64,000 nucleotides of DNA from Stygiobacter sp043807765 (GCA_043807765.1 JAZDFQ010000098.1:46399-110398), one strand, 5' to 3'. Shown: positions 9,017-18,245, numbered from the stretch's first letter. Numbers and translations: made by a program. The notes: generated by a model not told the origin, from the sequence alone.

Positions 9017-9457
9017 CTAAGAAAGTTTGACTGCTGTTTTCTTTGCTCCGCATTTTAAGCAATTAGGTTTATGAACACTAAGTAAATATCCACAGTTGCC
9101 GCAAGCACATTTTGCTTGTTCGCGTGCAACAAACTTTCTTATTCCGATTACCTTAATTGCATTTAGATTTTCTATCATGCTCGCACCATACTTGGTTCTG
9201 TAACGTTTATCTATATGCATTAACGCTTTGCATGGAAACTCTGAGCATTGATAGCAGAACTTGGCGTTGGCATTTGTAAAGAAGCCGCACGTTCTAATTT
9301 TGCATCTTTCTATTGATACCGGCATTCCGGCGCTAAGTTGGCGGCAGCCCGGACATTTATTCTTTTCCCTTTGAAAGGCATAACATAAACCGCAGTTCAT
9401 TCCGCACTTGGCTATTAAAGACGGTTTTATTTTTGGGTGAACTATCAAGTGTTTCAA
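9017..9457 (-). CDS. DUF3795 cysteine-rich protein
   Basis: About 146 residues with clustered cysteines: AKCGMNCGLC, NKCPGCRQ, RCKIRTCGFF, FCYQCSEFPC, and a C-terminal four-cysteine knuckle (CACGNCG ... CLKCG). The first part is DUF3795; the last is an extra zinc ribbon. The protein probably binds zinc or an iron-sulphur cluster. The only available starts are TTG codons (9457 or 9448), so the exact N-terminus is uncertain. Confidence 0.75.
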   Translation of the reverse strand: MKHLIVHPKIKPSLIAKCGMNCGLCYAFQREKNKCPGCRQLSAGMPVSIERCKIRTCGFFTNANAKFCYQCSEFPCKALMHIDKRYRTKYGASMIENLNAIKVIGIRKFVAREQAKCACGNCGYLLSVHKPNCLKCGAKKTAVKLS

Positions 9458-9473
9458 GTCTCTACTCGTTCAA

Positions 9474-10415
9474 CTATTTCTGTATTTCGTCACGGCTGCA
9501 TCGTGACGACGGAAGAAAATCACTCTGCATAATATTGTTTAGACTTCTTGCAAATCCATCTATGTCTGGGAACAAGGTTTCTTCTGTAATATTTTTTGAC
9601 TTTAAGTCCTTAATAATACTAGGTATGATATCTTTCGGGATTACAAACTTTATTATGACTGGAGCTAAATCTTCACAATTGATATCGCTAATAGATTTTA
9701 TATATGCACATTCTTCATTAAGCCCTTTTATAGAATTTTCGAAATAATTAACCACTGTTTCTTCAAAAGAAAATTCAAGTCGTGTTGCACAAACAAAACA
9801 TCCTCTCTGGGCAGACAGCCTGCTATTCAAGAAACTGGGTTCTGCTCCAATTAAAACACCCTTAATTTTGGTGGTTTTTTTCCTACGTTGATTTTTAAAA
9901 CTGATCATGTTTTGGGAAAGTTCGAGATTTACTGCTTTTCTGAAAAAATAGTCAACAGAATTGTCATTATTTATAGATTCAGAAACAAGGGTCGGATTAT
10001 CTATGTTGTCAATACCATTTAGTGCGAGTGCCGTGCTATTTAATGCCCAGATAGCACTTGAATTTTCTTGTTTTCTTGTCGCAAAAAAAGCCGCTATGAA
10101 TAAAGAACTAGTAAAGTCTAGCAACCGGGTTGCAGTACCATGATGTTGCATAATAGACAACCAGCTAAATAAGTCGTCATTACTTGGAATTTTCGTTAAA
10201 TATTTTTTCGAATGTTTTTTAAATCGACTAATCGTTTTACTTTCATAATAGTATTGCCAGTAAAGATTTTCTTTCTCTAAGAACTTAGTTTCGCGTTCTA
10301 ACGAGGGTTCCAGAGACCATTCGTTTTTTGATTGTCCTCGAAAAATGTACTTTCTCAGATTCTTCACTTGAGATTTTAGGAGTTTCCAATCCTTTACATT
10401 TATAACCCAGTACAT
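9474..10415 (-). CDS. FRG-domain protein
   Basis: A 313-residue protein with an N-terminal FRG domain, named for the FRG triad seen here in KYIFRGQSKNEW (residues about 22-33). The conserved IMQHHGTATRLLDFT and LFIAAFFA segments follow. The domain occurs in accessory, phage-related and defence-associated genes; its activity is not settled. The gene uses AT-rich codons and sits beside an HExxH protein and a repeat-flanked DUF559 gene. Only 16 bases separate it from DUF3795. Confidence 0.8.
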   Translation of the reverse strand: MYWVINVKDWKLLKSQVKNLRKYIFRGQSKNEWSLEPSLERETKFLEKENLYWQYYYESKTISRFKKHSKKYLTKIPSNDDLFSWLSIMQHHGTATRLLDFTSSLFIAAFFATRKQENSSAIWALNSTALALNGIDNIDNPTLVSESINNDNSVDYFFRKAVNLELSQNMISFKNQRRKKTTKIKGVLIGAEPSFLNSRLSAQRGCFVCATRLEFSFEETVVNYFENSIKGLNEECAYIKSISDINCEDLAPVIIKFVIPKDIIPSIIKDLKSKNITEETLFPDIDGFARSLNNIMQSDFLPSSRCSRDEIQK

Positions 10416-10481
10416 TGTTTATAACCTATTAGCTCATTTGTAATAACGAAAGTTGTTTTGTGTATTATCTTTCATTGTTTA

Positions 10482-11381
10482 TTACATTTTTAAAATATTT
10501 TTAATCTTTTTCCATAGTTTATTACGTTTTTTATAGCTCCATAATAATATTTCATTCCACTCCCAACCACATGAAGAGCAATAGATGTTTTCGTCAACCG
10601 GATTAATATCGAATGTCGTAAAATTATCACAATGAAGACATTGTCTTTCACCGGTTATAAGCTTCTTTTGTAAAAATTGTTGAAGAAGATAGTTAACAGG
10701 ATCAAGCAAATTAAGTATTTGGGTTGTAAGCTCACGCTTTGCAATATCCATTTCCAATCCTCTAAATCTGATTACAAATAAATGAATCATTGTCATTTCG
10801 TATGAAGTTAGATAACCAATATTGTAAGAATACTTTTTTAAATGTCCATCTTTAACCAATTCCCACTGGATTGGGGTGTACCCATTCAACGTAAGTTTTC
10901 CTAATCCAAGAAAGCATGTTGCCAGGTCTGTAAGGCGCTCATTTTCGAGTGTATCTGGTAATCGAATATTTTTTTGTTCAAGAAAATAATGTGTCAATTC
11001 ATGCGCAAGTATTGCTGCCATGATAATTGGTGAATGTTTATTGGTTATGTTTAATTCAATTCTGCTATGATATGGTCCATTGTGTTTTATTAACCCCGGT
11101 GGGATATTATCTTTTGACCAATCGTGAGAAATGTTTGTTAATGGGTTTTCTATGCCGTTCCACTCTTCTATAACTGGGCAATTTGTCAACCCAATAAATT
11201 CCGCAAGCATTTTTATCCCCTCATTTAAAACCTGTGTTGTGCCTTGAGCTAAGAATCCGTAAAAACCAGGAGTTGGGTCAAAGAAAAAATCCTCTTTCGA
11301 ACCAAGCTTGAATAAACCAATTTGTGAGTTAAGATATCTGAACTTTGATTCTATCCAGCTATAGTTTATTCTCTCTGTCAT
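10482..11381 (-). CDS. putative zinc metallopeptidase with C-terminal zinc ribbon
   Basis: A 299-residue soluble protein I cannot place in a named family. It shows a zincin signature AHELTH (His127, Glu128, His131), with an acidic third-ligand candidate in LENERLTD (Glu146/Glu148/Asp152), as in ImmA/IrrE- or M48-like peptidases. Near the C-terminus, CLHC ... CSSCGWEW (about 248-275) forms a four-cysteine zinc ribbon. There is no signal peptide or membrane segment. It lies 66 bases upstream of the FRG-domain gene on the same strand, so the two may be co-transcribed. Confidence 0.6.
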   Translation of the reverse strand: MTERINYSWIESKFRYLNSQIGLFKLGSKEDFFFDPTPGFYGFLAQGTTQVLNEGIKMLAEFIGLTNCPVIEEWNGIENPLTNISHDWSKDNIPPGLIKHNGPYHSRIELNITNKHSPIIMAAILAHELTHYFLEQKNIRLPDTLENERLTDLATCFLGLGKLTLNGYTPIQWELVKDGHLKKYSYNIGYLTSYEMTMIHLFVIRFRGLEMDIAKRELTTQILNLLDPVNYLLQQFLQKKLITGERQCLHCDNFTTFDINPVDENIYCSSCGWEWNEILLWSYKKRNKLWKKIKNILKM

Positions 11382-11575
11382 TTATCATATCTCCGAAGTA
11401 CTCGGTTGTGTCTTAAGTAATTCAATCGTAAGCTTTTGCTTTCAATAGGGAATTGTCCTTTTTAAGCATAAAAATAAGTGTAAAAAGGTTCCCGTGGTCA
11501 TATTGAATGGAATCCCGTTACTGTTTGCAAATTACTTGTTAGCATTTGCAATTTCAAGAAAACAAAACTTGCCGC

Positions 11576-11600
11576 TCTCCCTCCTTACTAAGGAGGGAGA
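11576..11600. repeat. perfect 12-bp inverted repeat
   Basis: TCTCCCTCCTTA (11576-11587) and TAAGGAGGGAGA (11589-11600) are perfectly complementary around one base. It is the outermost dyad of the repeat cluster next to the DUF559 gene. Confidence 0.8.
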
Positions 11601-11619
11601 CAAAGAGGGAGGTAAAGCT

Positions 11620-11683
11620 TTAACCTCACCCCCGCACACAGCGCGGGGCAAGCCCAACCCCTCTCCTTGAAAAAAGGAGAGGG
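11620..11683. repeat. repeat copy A flanking the DUF559 gene
   Basis: Bases 11620-11654 are identical over 35 bases to 12079-12113. The repeat itself holds a CCCCGC/GCGGGG dyad (11630-11635 / 11643-11648). It is followed by a 10-bp stem CCCTCTCCTT / AAGGAGAGGG (11659-11668 / 11674-11683). Copy B has the same order and orientation, so the gene is bracketed by direct repeats. Confidence 0.9.
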
Positions 11684-11687
11684 ACTT

Positions 11688-12065
11688 TTAAATTCTTTTT
11701 GAAGTAAGCTTTTTAATTGTTTCTTTTATTTTGTTTTCCGCATAATCGCCATTATCAACAAACTCTTCGTTTGTAAAACGCAAAAAGGTGATTCCAATAC
11801 TTTCTAAAAACTTCTGGCGTTCAATGTCATACAGTTTTTGAGCTGGTTCGTTGTGTATTCCGCCGTCAAGTTCTATCGCTAACTTTAATTCCGGTGAATA
11901 GAAATCAATTACATATCTGTCAACGGAAAATTGTCGCCTAAACTTGCAGCCAAACAAAACTCTGTTTCGCAAAACCATCCACGCAACCTTTTCCGCGTAG
12001 GTTTGTTCTTTACGTAATTTTCTGCGTGTATCCTTTAGTTCGGTTTTGTTGTAGATGCGAGTCAT
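11688..12065 (-). CDS. DUF559 endonuclease-domain protein
   Basis: A 125-residue protein of the Vsr/restriction-endonuclease-like DUF559 family. The ATG at 12065 (MTRIYNKTELKDT) is preferred; a TTG further upstream would place the N-terminus inside the flanking repeat. The family core is intact: KEQTYAEKVAWMVLRNR, then FGCKFRRQFSVDRYVIDFYSPELKLAIELDGGIH, with the catalytic-type D..(E)xK-like arrangement (VIDFY ... IELDG). DUF559 genes are often lone accessory ORFs. Here the gene sits exactly between two copies of a 35-base direct repeat plus palindromes, with the stop 5 bases from the copy A stem, which suggests a small mobile or selfish unit. Confidence 0.85.
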   Translation of the reverse strand: MTRIYNKTELKDTRRKLRKEQTYAEKVAWMVLRNRVLFGCKFRRQFSVDRYVIDFYSPELKLAIELDGGIHNEPAQKLYDIERQKFLESIGITFLRFTNEEFVDNGDYAENKIKETIKKLTSKRI

Positions 12066-12078
12066 AGTTGTTTTACCG

Positions 12079-12140
12079 TTAACCTCACCCCCGCACACAG
12101 CGCGGGGCAAGCCTTACCCTCTCCTTATCAAGGAGAGGGA
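12079..12140. repeat. repeat copy B flanking the DUF559 gene
   Basis: The 35-base block 12079-12113 is identical to copy A. It is followed by a CCCTCTCCTT / AAGGAGAGGG stem (12117-12126 / about 12130-12139). The loop and the two bases before the stem differ from copy A (TTA vs CAA; ATC vs GAAAA), so the palindrome is conserved as structure. The stem lies directly after the DMT transporter gene and may also serve as its terminator. Confidence 0.9.
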
Positions 12141-12146
12141 ATACTA

Positions 12147-13040
12147 TTATTTCTTTTTCAACTGCACCAGCAGCGCGCCCGCCGCGGCAATTAACATTCC
12201 GGCAAATTCTTTTAGTGTAATTGTTTCGCCAAGAAATACCCACGCAAGAATTGCAATTTGTATCAGCATTGTTCCGTTAATGATGGATGATTCCATAGCG
12301 GTGAGTGAACGGAGAGATAAATTCCAAAGAGTGAATGCGAGCGCGGTGTTAATTCCGGCAAGCCAGAGTAAGAATAGAATATTCTTCAATCCAATTGCTG
12401 GAAAACCTTGTACAGCAATTCCTACAATAAGAAGAACAATAGAGCCAACGCCCATGCTTATAATAGTTACGGTTAGCGGATGTAACTTTCCGCCCCGGTT
12501 AACCGATCTACCGAGAATTGAAGAGCTTGCGTTTGCGATTACACCGACGGACATTACAATCAATCCGGTAATTCTGCTTGCGGATAAATCCGCCGGAAAG
12601 AAATAAACCATAACTCCCGCTAAAAATAAAAACGCGCCAAACCATTGGCGGGAAGAGGGGGTTTCAGAAAGCAGAAATATTCCCATTACGGCAACAACAA
12701 CCGGAGTAAAGTTGAGCATAAGGCTAACAGTTACAGCCGGAAGAAGAGAGAGACCGAGAAACTGAGTTCCTTGTGTAAAAGTGTAAAAAATAAAACCAAG
12801 AGCAATAAGTTTTTGCCAATCGCGTTTTTCAATTTTTTTAATTTCTTCAATCCGTTCTTTTCTTAACGCGAATGGAAGTAAGCAAATAAACGCAATTGTG
12901 TAACGCAAGCCCGCGTAGGTAAGTGGTGGAATCTCACCAAGCCCAAGTTTTATAATTATAAATGATGTAGACCATAAAAAGGTAACAAGTAGCGCAGTAA
13001 AGATTGCGGAAGTATGTGAATGAGTTTTGGGTCTATTCAT
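12147..13040 (-). CDS. DMT-family (EamA) transporter
   Basis: A 297-residue inner-membrane protein with ten predicted helices in two EamA repeats. The first starts at about residue 12 ([34 protein letters not shown]) and the second at about residue 158 ([21 protein letters not shown]). The [36 protein letters not shown] segment is characteristic. Members export metabolites or amino acids; the substrate is unknown. The leader contains the heptanucleotide repeat array 64 bases upstream of the start. Confidence 0.88.
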
Positions 13041-13103
13041 TTTTTGTAATTACTGTCAGAAAAATTTTTATAAATGTGTTTTTAGATTGCCTCGCTTTAT
13101 TTT

Positions 13104-13172
<69 letters not shown>

Positions 13173-13176
13173 ATAG

Positions 13177-15945
13177 CTACTTCTTTTCCCTATTCTCCAA
13201 ACGGTCTTTATCTTTTTCTTTTGCTTCGCGCATCATATCCGGCACGTTATCAATTTCGGGAGATTCTTCAAGCGATTTCCAATCAAACTTTTCATCAAGC
13301 GGATCGAGCGCTTTCTGCGGATCAAAGATTCTTGCATCAACATTTAGCGCGTTGTAAGGAGTGAAATCGGGTTTGTCTGTAAAGAAATCTGCAAAATCAT
13401 TCGCACCGGTATCATACTGGTTTAAATAAGGGATGCCTAGAACATTCCAGAATGTTTTAAAGATACTTCCAAAACTGTAATGCACGTGGCTTACATAATT
13501 CTTTTTAACATAGGGTGAGATTACCATCAGAATACTTCTGTGCGCATCGACGTGATCAACACCGTTTTGTGCATCATCTTCTGTAATAACAATCATCATG
13601 TTTTTCCAGTAAGGAGTGTGCGAAAGAAATTCTACAATTCTACCAACGGCAAGATCGTTATCCGCCATGTAGCTTTCGCGAAAAGGATAACCGGTATCGG
13701 GTCTTTCTCCCGCGCCGTGATCGTTTGGAATTATTACAGTAAGCATAGATGGAATTTCTTTCTTCTCATCAAGCCACTTTTCCTTAAACTCTTTTGTGAA
13801 CATATCAATTCTAAACTGATCCGGAATAGAAGTGTTGTAAGTTGGATAAATCTTGGAAGAGTTTGCAAACAATGGCGCCGGAAGAGGAAAGTTTGCAATG
13901 TGTCTAACGCCGCCCTGTTTATATTTTACATCATAGTCGGCGGGTTCAAACATTAATGCAAAACCAAAATTGAAAAAACTTTTCTTGTTGCGGTCGAGAT
14001 GATCCCACATCGAACCGGCTTCGTTAAAATCTTCGGGATAAATAGCTCCGGCGGAGCCGGTAAACGATAACATGCCGGGCGATTTTGAATTCTCTTTGTA
14101 CTCGCGGTTGTCGCCATAACTTGCGGGGACCGTTGTCTCAACCCATTCATTTGGATAAGTGTTTGAAAGCCAGCGGTGTCCATCGGCAGACACATCCGCA
14201 TCAACATAAAAATTATCGCTCATAGCAAAACGTTTGGCAAGCGCGATGTGGTTTGGCATAACGGTGGCGTTGTTAACCGAAGCCGTTTTGCTTCTGTTGG
14301 TAAAAGAAACATTGTAACCGTAGCGCGCTATTGTTGAATCACCATCTGCGTTTTTAACTTGCCCAAAGACTTCATCATAAGTTCTGTTTTCTTTTGATAT
14401 GAACACAATATGTTTAATTGGGCTTACTTTTTCTTTTGGATAAAGAGGAATTGGATTGTTTTTCCGTTCGGCAAAGCGCGGCGAGTTTGATTGCTCAATT
14501 CTGAAATTATTCGCAACTACTTTTTGTGTTAGAGATTTTAATTCTTCGTCTGTAGGAATATTAAAAACCGCAACTGTTCCTTTCATCAAACTGCCTATGT
14601 AACTTCCTTCCGCACCACGCTTAAAAATAGTGCCGCCGTTTGGCCCGCTGCCGAATCCTTTTGCGTTGGCAACGATGATTTTCTTGCCGTCGTTGCTCAA
14701 TTTTAATTTAGCGGGAAACCAACCGGTTGGAATATGACCGAGAACCCCGAGCTTAGCTACATCAATAACGGCTATTGCGTTAATGCCGGATTCGGCAACG
14801 TACAATCTTGTTTGATCCGGAGAGAGAGTTAAGCCGTAAGGAATTACTCCACGGAAATGTTTCAGTCTTTCATCGAGAACAAGCTTGATTGTCTTTACTA
14901 CTTTCTTCTTTTGAATATCAATCACAGAAATGTTATCGTTAGTTCCGTTGCTTACAAACGCTAGTTTATTAGTTGCGGCAATTGAGTTTGGGCTGGCACC
15001 GCCGATTGCCGGAATGTCTTCAATCTTTTCTCCAATCTGAATTCCGGTTTTAATTTTTGCAATTACCTTTGCTTGTGTTTTGTTTTCAATTACAAAAACC
15101 GAAAACGCTTTAGCATCGCAAGGATTTCCAAGTCCCGGAACTTCAAACTCATCATTCTTAATTCCTTCTTCCGACTCTTTAGATAAGTATGAAAACGGAG
15201 GAAAGTTCATTCCCTTCTTTTTGCCATCTAAGATTTTGATTTTCTTGTATTCATACATTCCAACGTTAGCCACAAAAATATTTTTTTCATCCGGCGAAAG
15301 TGTAATTCCGAAAGGATAACGCCCAACCGGCACGTTTTGAATTACTTTACGGCTTCTTGTATCAACAACAATCATTCTAAAATTTATCTGGTCTACTGCA
15401 AAAAGTTTTTTACCGTCTTTTGTTATAACCATATCGCCGATGTATCCATGCGAGTAGTCATTCTGTTTTGTGCTTGCAGAACAATCAATGGAATCAATGC
15501 GGTTTCCGGTCTCAAGATTGAAGAGATATATTTTATTTGTTTCGCCGCCACTTACATAAACAGTTTTATTATCCGGCGAAATCGCTAATCCCATAAACAC
15601 AGATTCAAGTACACCCTTGTCGGTAGAAGCACCGGGCGGAACTTGAATCACTAGCGGATTCTCGCTTAAAATATTTTTTATGATTGTTATGGAAAGCGGG
15701 CCTGTTCCGGAGTTTGCCGTTACTGCGGTATTTCCATCCGGACTTAACACCAATCCGTATGGGTGTGGCGCAGTTGTAATTTGTTTCCCTAGCGGAGTGA
15801 TAAATCTTCCGTTTGGAATTACGGTTATTCCGCCGCGATTTATTTTTGTAAACTCTTTATACGACGGTGCCGATAAAATCCAAAGATCGTTTTGCGCAAT
15901 AAGGGTTGAAGTGATTAAGGCAAAGAAGTAAAAATATCTTTTCAT
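13177..15945 (-). CDS. bifunctional YncE-like beta-propeller / alkaline phosphatase-family phosphoesterase
   Basis: A 922-residue exported fusion. After a signal peptide (1-17), residues about 30-430 form a YVTN/YncE seven-bladed propeller with repeated blades such as GLVLSPDGNTAVTANSG, GLAISPDNKTVYVSGG, GITLSPDEKNIFVAN and GLTLSPDQTRLYVAESG. Residues about 505-860 are a phosphoesterase of the phospholipase C/acid phosphatase superfamily: KHIVFISKENRTYDEVFGQ (metal/catalytic region), then NDHGAGERP, then VITEDDAQNGVDHVDAHRS. The combination is a recurrent two-domain protein. It probably hydrolyses phosphate esters in the periplasm; the substrate is unknown. The C-terminus is charged (EKDKDRLENREKK). 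Confidence 0.87.
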   Translation of the reverse strand: MKRYFYFFALITSTLIAQNDLWILSAPSYKEFTKINRGGITVIPNGRFITPLGKQITTAPHPYGLVLSPDGNTAVTANSGTGPLSITIIKNILSENPLVIQVPPGASTDKGVLESVFMGLAISPDNKTVYVSGGETNKIYLFNLETGNRIDSIDCSASTKQNDYSHGYIGDMVITKDGKKLFAVDQINFRMIVVDTRSRKVIQNVPVGRYPFGITLSPDEKNIFVANVGMYEYKKIKILDGKKKGMNFPPFSYLSKESEEGIKNDEFEVPGLGNPCDAKAFSVFVIENKTQAKVIAKIKTGIQIGEKIEDIPAIGGASPNSIAATNKLAFVSNGTNDNISVIDIQKKKVVKTIKLVLDERLKHFRGVIPYGLTLSPDQTRLYVAESGINAIAVIDVAKLGVLGHIPTGWFPAKLKLSNDGKKIIVANAKGFGSGPNGGTIFKRGAEGSYIGSLMKGTVAVFNIPTDEELKSLTQKVVANNFRIEQSNSPRFAERKNNPIPLYPKEKVSPIKHIVFISKENRTYDEVFGQVKNADGDSTIARYGYNVSFTNRSKTASVNNATVMPNHIALAKRFAMSDNFYVDADVSADGHRWLSNTYPNEWVETTVPASYGDNREYKENSKSPGMLSFTGSAGAIYPEDFNEAGSMWDHLDRNKKSFFNFGFALMFEPADYDVKYKQGGVRHIANFPLPAPLFANSSKIYPTYNTSIPDQFRIDMFTKEFKEKWLDEKKEIPSMLTVIIPNDHGAGERPDTGYPFRESYMADNDLAVGRIVEFLSHTPYWKNMMIVITEDDAQNGVDHVDAHRSILMVISPYVKKNYVSHVHYSFGSIFKTFWNVLGIPYLNQYDTGANDFADFFTDKPDFTPYNALNVDARIFDPQKALDPLDEKFDWKSLEESPEIDNVPDMMREAKEKDKDRLENREKK

Positions 15946-16016
15946 TATGAATTTCTTTTATTGAGAATGGAGCATTATATAAAGCTAAAGCATCCTATTG
16001 CGGATGCTTAATTAAG

Positions 16017-16379
16017 TTACTTACCGAGCAAAAGTTTGAATGCGTAAACCAGCAGAAATACTGCAAATATCTTTTTCAAAATAGCATCCGGCATAGATGT
16101 TACATATTTAGAAGTGAGGTAGCTGCCGATTACAAAGGTAACAACCATAAAAGCTACAGCTTTATAATTGATCAATCCGGCTTTGTGATAGTTCATTACC
16201 GCTAAAATGCCAATAGGTAATAGCAGCAAGGCAATAGAGGTGCCTTGAGCTTCTTTTTGTGTGTAGCCGAGAAAACCAACCAACATTGGGATAATGATTA
16301 TTCCTCCGCCAATGCCAAGCAAACCGCTAAGCAATCCTGCCGCCAACCCAATTAACAAGAGTATAAATGTTTCGTTCAT
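16017..16379 (-). CDS. half-size TauE/SafE (TSUP) family permease
   Basis: A 120-residue membrane protein with four helices and the conserved GLLSGLLGIGGGIIIIPML start and GTSIALLLLPIG segment. The usual TauE/SafE permease has two such halves (about 250 residues). This single-repeat version would need to dimerise, and short TSUP members of this length are known. It may export sulphite or organosulphonates or related anions; unproven. Confidence 0.83.
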   Translation of the reverse strand: MNETFILLLIGLAAGLLSGLLGIGGGIIIIPMLVGFLGYTQKEAQGTSIALLLLPIGILAVMNYHKAGLINYKAVAFMVVTFVIGSYLTSKYVTSMPDAILKKIFAVFLLVYAFKLLLGK

Positions 16380-16440
16380 TTTTTCTTTGTGTCCTTTGTG
16401 ATCTGTTTAATGCATGCTTTGTGCTCTTCGTGGTTAAGTC
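16380..16440. repeat. degenerate TTTGTG-type intergenic repeat
   Basis: The 86-base gap before TauE is a run of spaced related words (CTTTGTGTCCTTTGTG, CTTTGTGCTCTTCGTGG). It resembles the CTTTGTG/CTCTGTG intergenic repeats common in bacterial genomes. I compare it with the hairpin element at 37261-37411, which uses similar words, but no long identity is visible. Confidence 0.4.
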
Positions 16441-16465
16441 TTTTTTCTAAATGAGCAGAGCAAAG

Positions 16466-18109
16466 TTAGTCTTTTACCAGCACCATCAACAATCGCTCAT
16501 TCGCGTCAATTGTAAACTCGTCATTTTGATTAAGCGTAAGTTCTCCTTTACCATCAGACATAGCTAAACGTTTTATTTCGCCGGCTATTTTTACTTCGAC
16601 CGGAAGCGGGAACGAAATGTTGTTTTCCGTTTCCCACCAAAGCACAATTTTGCTTTGACCTTTTTTGTAATGCAGTTTTGGCAGAGAAGCCTGGCGCATA
16701 TAAACTTCCCAGAACCAATCTAATTTTTTACCAGAAATTCTTTCTGCCATTTGAAGAAACTCATCAGTTGTAGCGTTACGGCATTGCGCACCGGTTTTAA
16801 TTCTTTCCATCTCTTCGGTAGGATAAGCCCAGCGTCTGAAAACCTTAAAGAAAGTTTCATCACCCAAATAGTAGCGCAAAGTATGAAGAATCCATGCGCC
16901 TTTATAATAAATGTCGTTACCGTAAACCTCTCCCGATGTCTTTTCGCCGCGAGGTGCTAACGGTTGTTTGTTGGAAAAACGCTTAATGCTTTTCATGTAA
17001 TCGAAATACATTTGCTTGCCGAAAACAATTTCCAGGTAAAGGGGCTGCATGTAAGTTCCGGTTCCCTCGTGAATCCAAAAGTCGCTCCAATCGGCAACAG
17101 TAACTAAATTTCCCCACCACTCGTGAGAAAACTCATGATGGTGAAGCCAGTCGAATGGAAAATCTTTGTGGTTTTTCCATCCGGCTCCATAAGCAATAGC
17201 AGTCTGATGTTCCATTCCAAGATGAGGTGCTTCTACAACAGAATATTTATCAACTCTAAATGGATATGGACCAAGTAGTTCTTCGTTAACTTTCATATGC
17301 AGAAGAAACTGAGGCGCGTGAACTTTTGCCTTTTCCAAACTTTCCGGTAAAACCCAAACTGAAAACGGAATTGTTTCGCCGGTTACACTAGTATAATCAT
17401 ATTTAATAGCATGGTAGGGACCCAAGTAAAACATTACATTATAATTGTTGATTGGTGTGTGTGAAAACCAACTCCATGTTTTTGTACCATTCTTGTTATC
17501 AACTGAAGAAATAAATTTTCCGGAACCAATGCAAACTAAGTTTGCCGGAACAGTAAAGTGAGTTGCAACTGAATCCGGTTCATCGCTAGGATGATCTTTG
17601 CAAGGCCACCAAATATCTGCACCACCGCCTTGGCAAGTTACAGTAACCCAATCCGTTCCATCTTTGGTTTTTGACCAGATAAATCCATCATCCCACGGCG
17701 GACGCTTGGCAACTCTTGGTGCCCCGGCATAGGAGATTTTAATAGAAAAAGTTTCTCCTCTTTTTACCGGGGAAGGAAACTCTAATAAAATTTTTCCATT
17801 CTTTGTCTTAAAAGGAATTTCTGATTCGCCATTTTCTTTGTTAATCAGAGAAATATCATTAATTGTGTAAGTAGTATCAAGATTAATCATCATCGTTTTG
17901 AATTCGTTTACGGCGGTTGCAGTAATGATCGTAAATCCGGCAATCGCTTTTTCTACAGGATCAATATCAAGATGAATATCGTAAAATTTAACATCGTAGC
18001 ATTTTTGTTCCGGGATTAGTTTTCCGCCACTGTCTTGCGAGCCAAATTTTGGAATTAAAGTAAAGTTGATGAAAAGTAGTGCGGCTAGTGCGAAGAGAGT
18101 TTTTTTCAT
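16466..18109 (-). CDS. M1-family metallopeptidase, exported
   Basis: A 547-residue aminopeptidase-like zinc protease. It has a signal peptide (about 1-18). Residues about 40-240 form the beta-sandwich N-domain (YDVKFYDIHLDIDP). The catalytic domain has HHHEFSHEWWGN (zinc ligands and catalytic Glu near residue 326) and the third-ligand motif as FWIHEGTGTY, where the classical NEG is replaced by HEG, a known subfamily variant. The exopeptidase motif before it reads APHLGMEHQTAIAYG in place of GAMEN. It probably degrades peptides in the periplasm. Divergent from the histidine kinase gene. Confidence 0.88.
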   Translation of the reverse strand: MKKTLFALAALLFINFTLIPKFGSQDSGGKLIPEQKCYDVKFYDIHLDIDPVEKAIAGFTIITATAVNEFKTMMINLDTTYTINDISLINKENGESEIPFKTKNGKILLEFPSPVKRGETFSIKISYAGAPRVAKRPPWDDGFIWSKTKDGTDWVTVTCQGGGADIWWPCKDHPSDEPDSVATHFTVPANLVCIGSGKFISSVDNKNGTKTWSWFSHTPINNYNVMFYLGPYHAIKYDYTSVTGETIPFSVWVLPESLEKAKVHAPQFLLHMKVNEELLGPYPFRVDKYSVVEAPHLGMEHQTAIAYGAGWKNHKDFPFDWLHHHEFSHEWWGNLVTVADWSDFWIHEGTGTYMQPLYLEIVFGKQMYFDYMKSIKRFSNKQPLAPRGEKTSGEVYGNDIYYKGAWILHTLRYYLGDETFFKVFRRWAYPTEEMERIKTGAQCRNATTDEFLQMAERISGKKLDWFWEVYMRQASLPKLHYKKGQSKIVLWWETENNISFPLPVEVKIAGEIKRLAMSDGKGELTLNQNDEFTIDANERLLMVLVKD

Positions 18110-18218
18110 AGCAAATTCCTAAAAGTATGCGTAAATGTCGAAGTGAAATCTTAGTGATTATTTCTAATGCAAATTTGAGTTTGATTGGATAAAAGTCAAC
18201 ATTAAGAGCAAATTAGTG

Positions 18219-18245
18219 GGGTAAAGTTTTATTGTTTTTTTACCC
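18219..18245. promoter_or_regulatory. inverted repeat in the M1/kinase divergent promoter region
   Basis: GGGTAAA (18219-18225) pairs with TTTACCC (18239-18245) across 13 bases, 41 bases before the kinase start. It lies between two divergent genes, so it is not an ordinary terminator. It may be an operator. Confidence 0.3.

Larger units (their letters stand above)
11382..11687. other. 306-base gene-free spacer ending in palindromic repeats
   Basis: No coding potential is visible. The distal third is occupied by dyads and by one copy of a 35-base repeat (listed separately). The proximal 180 bases hold nothing recognisable apart from the likely promoter of the HExxH gene. Confidence 0.6.

Noticed and set aside
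9489..9507. GTCACG...CGTGAC dyad near the FRG gene's 3' end
   Set aside because: It lies in coding sequence (SRCSRDE) and has no T-run, so I do not call it a terminator.
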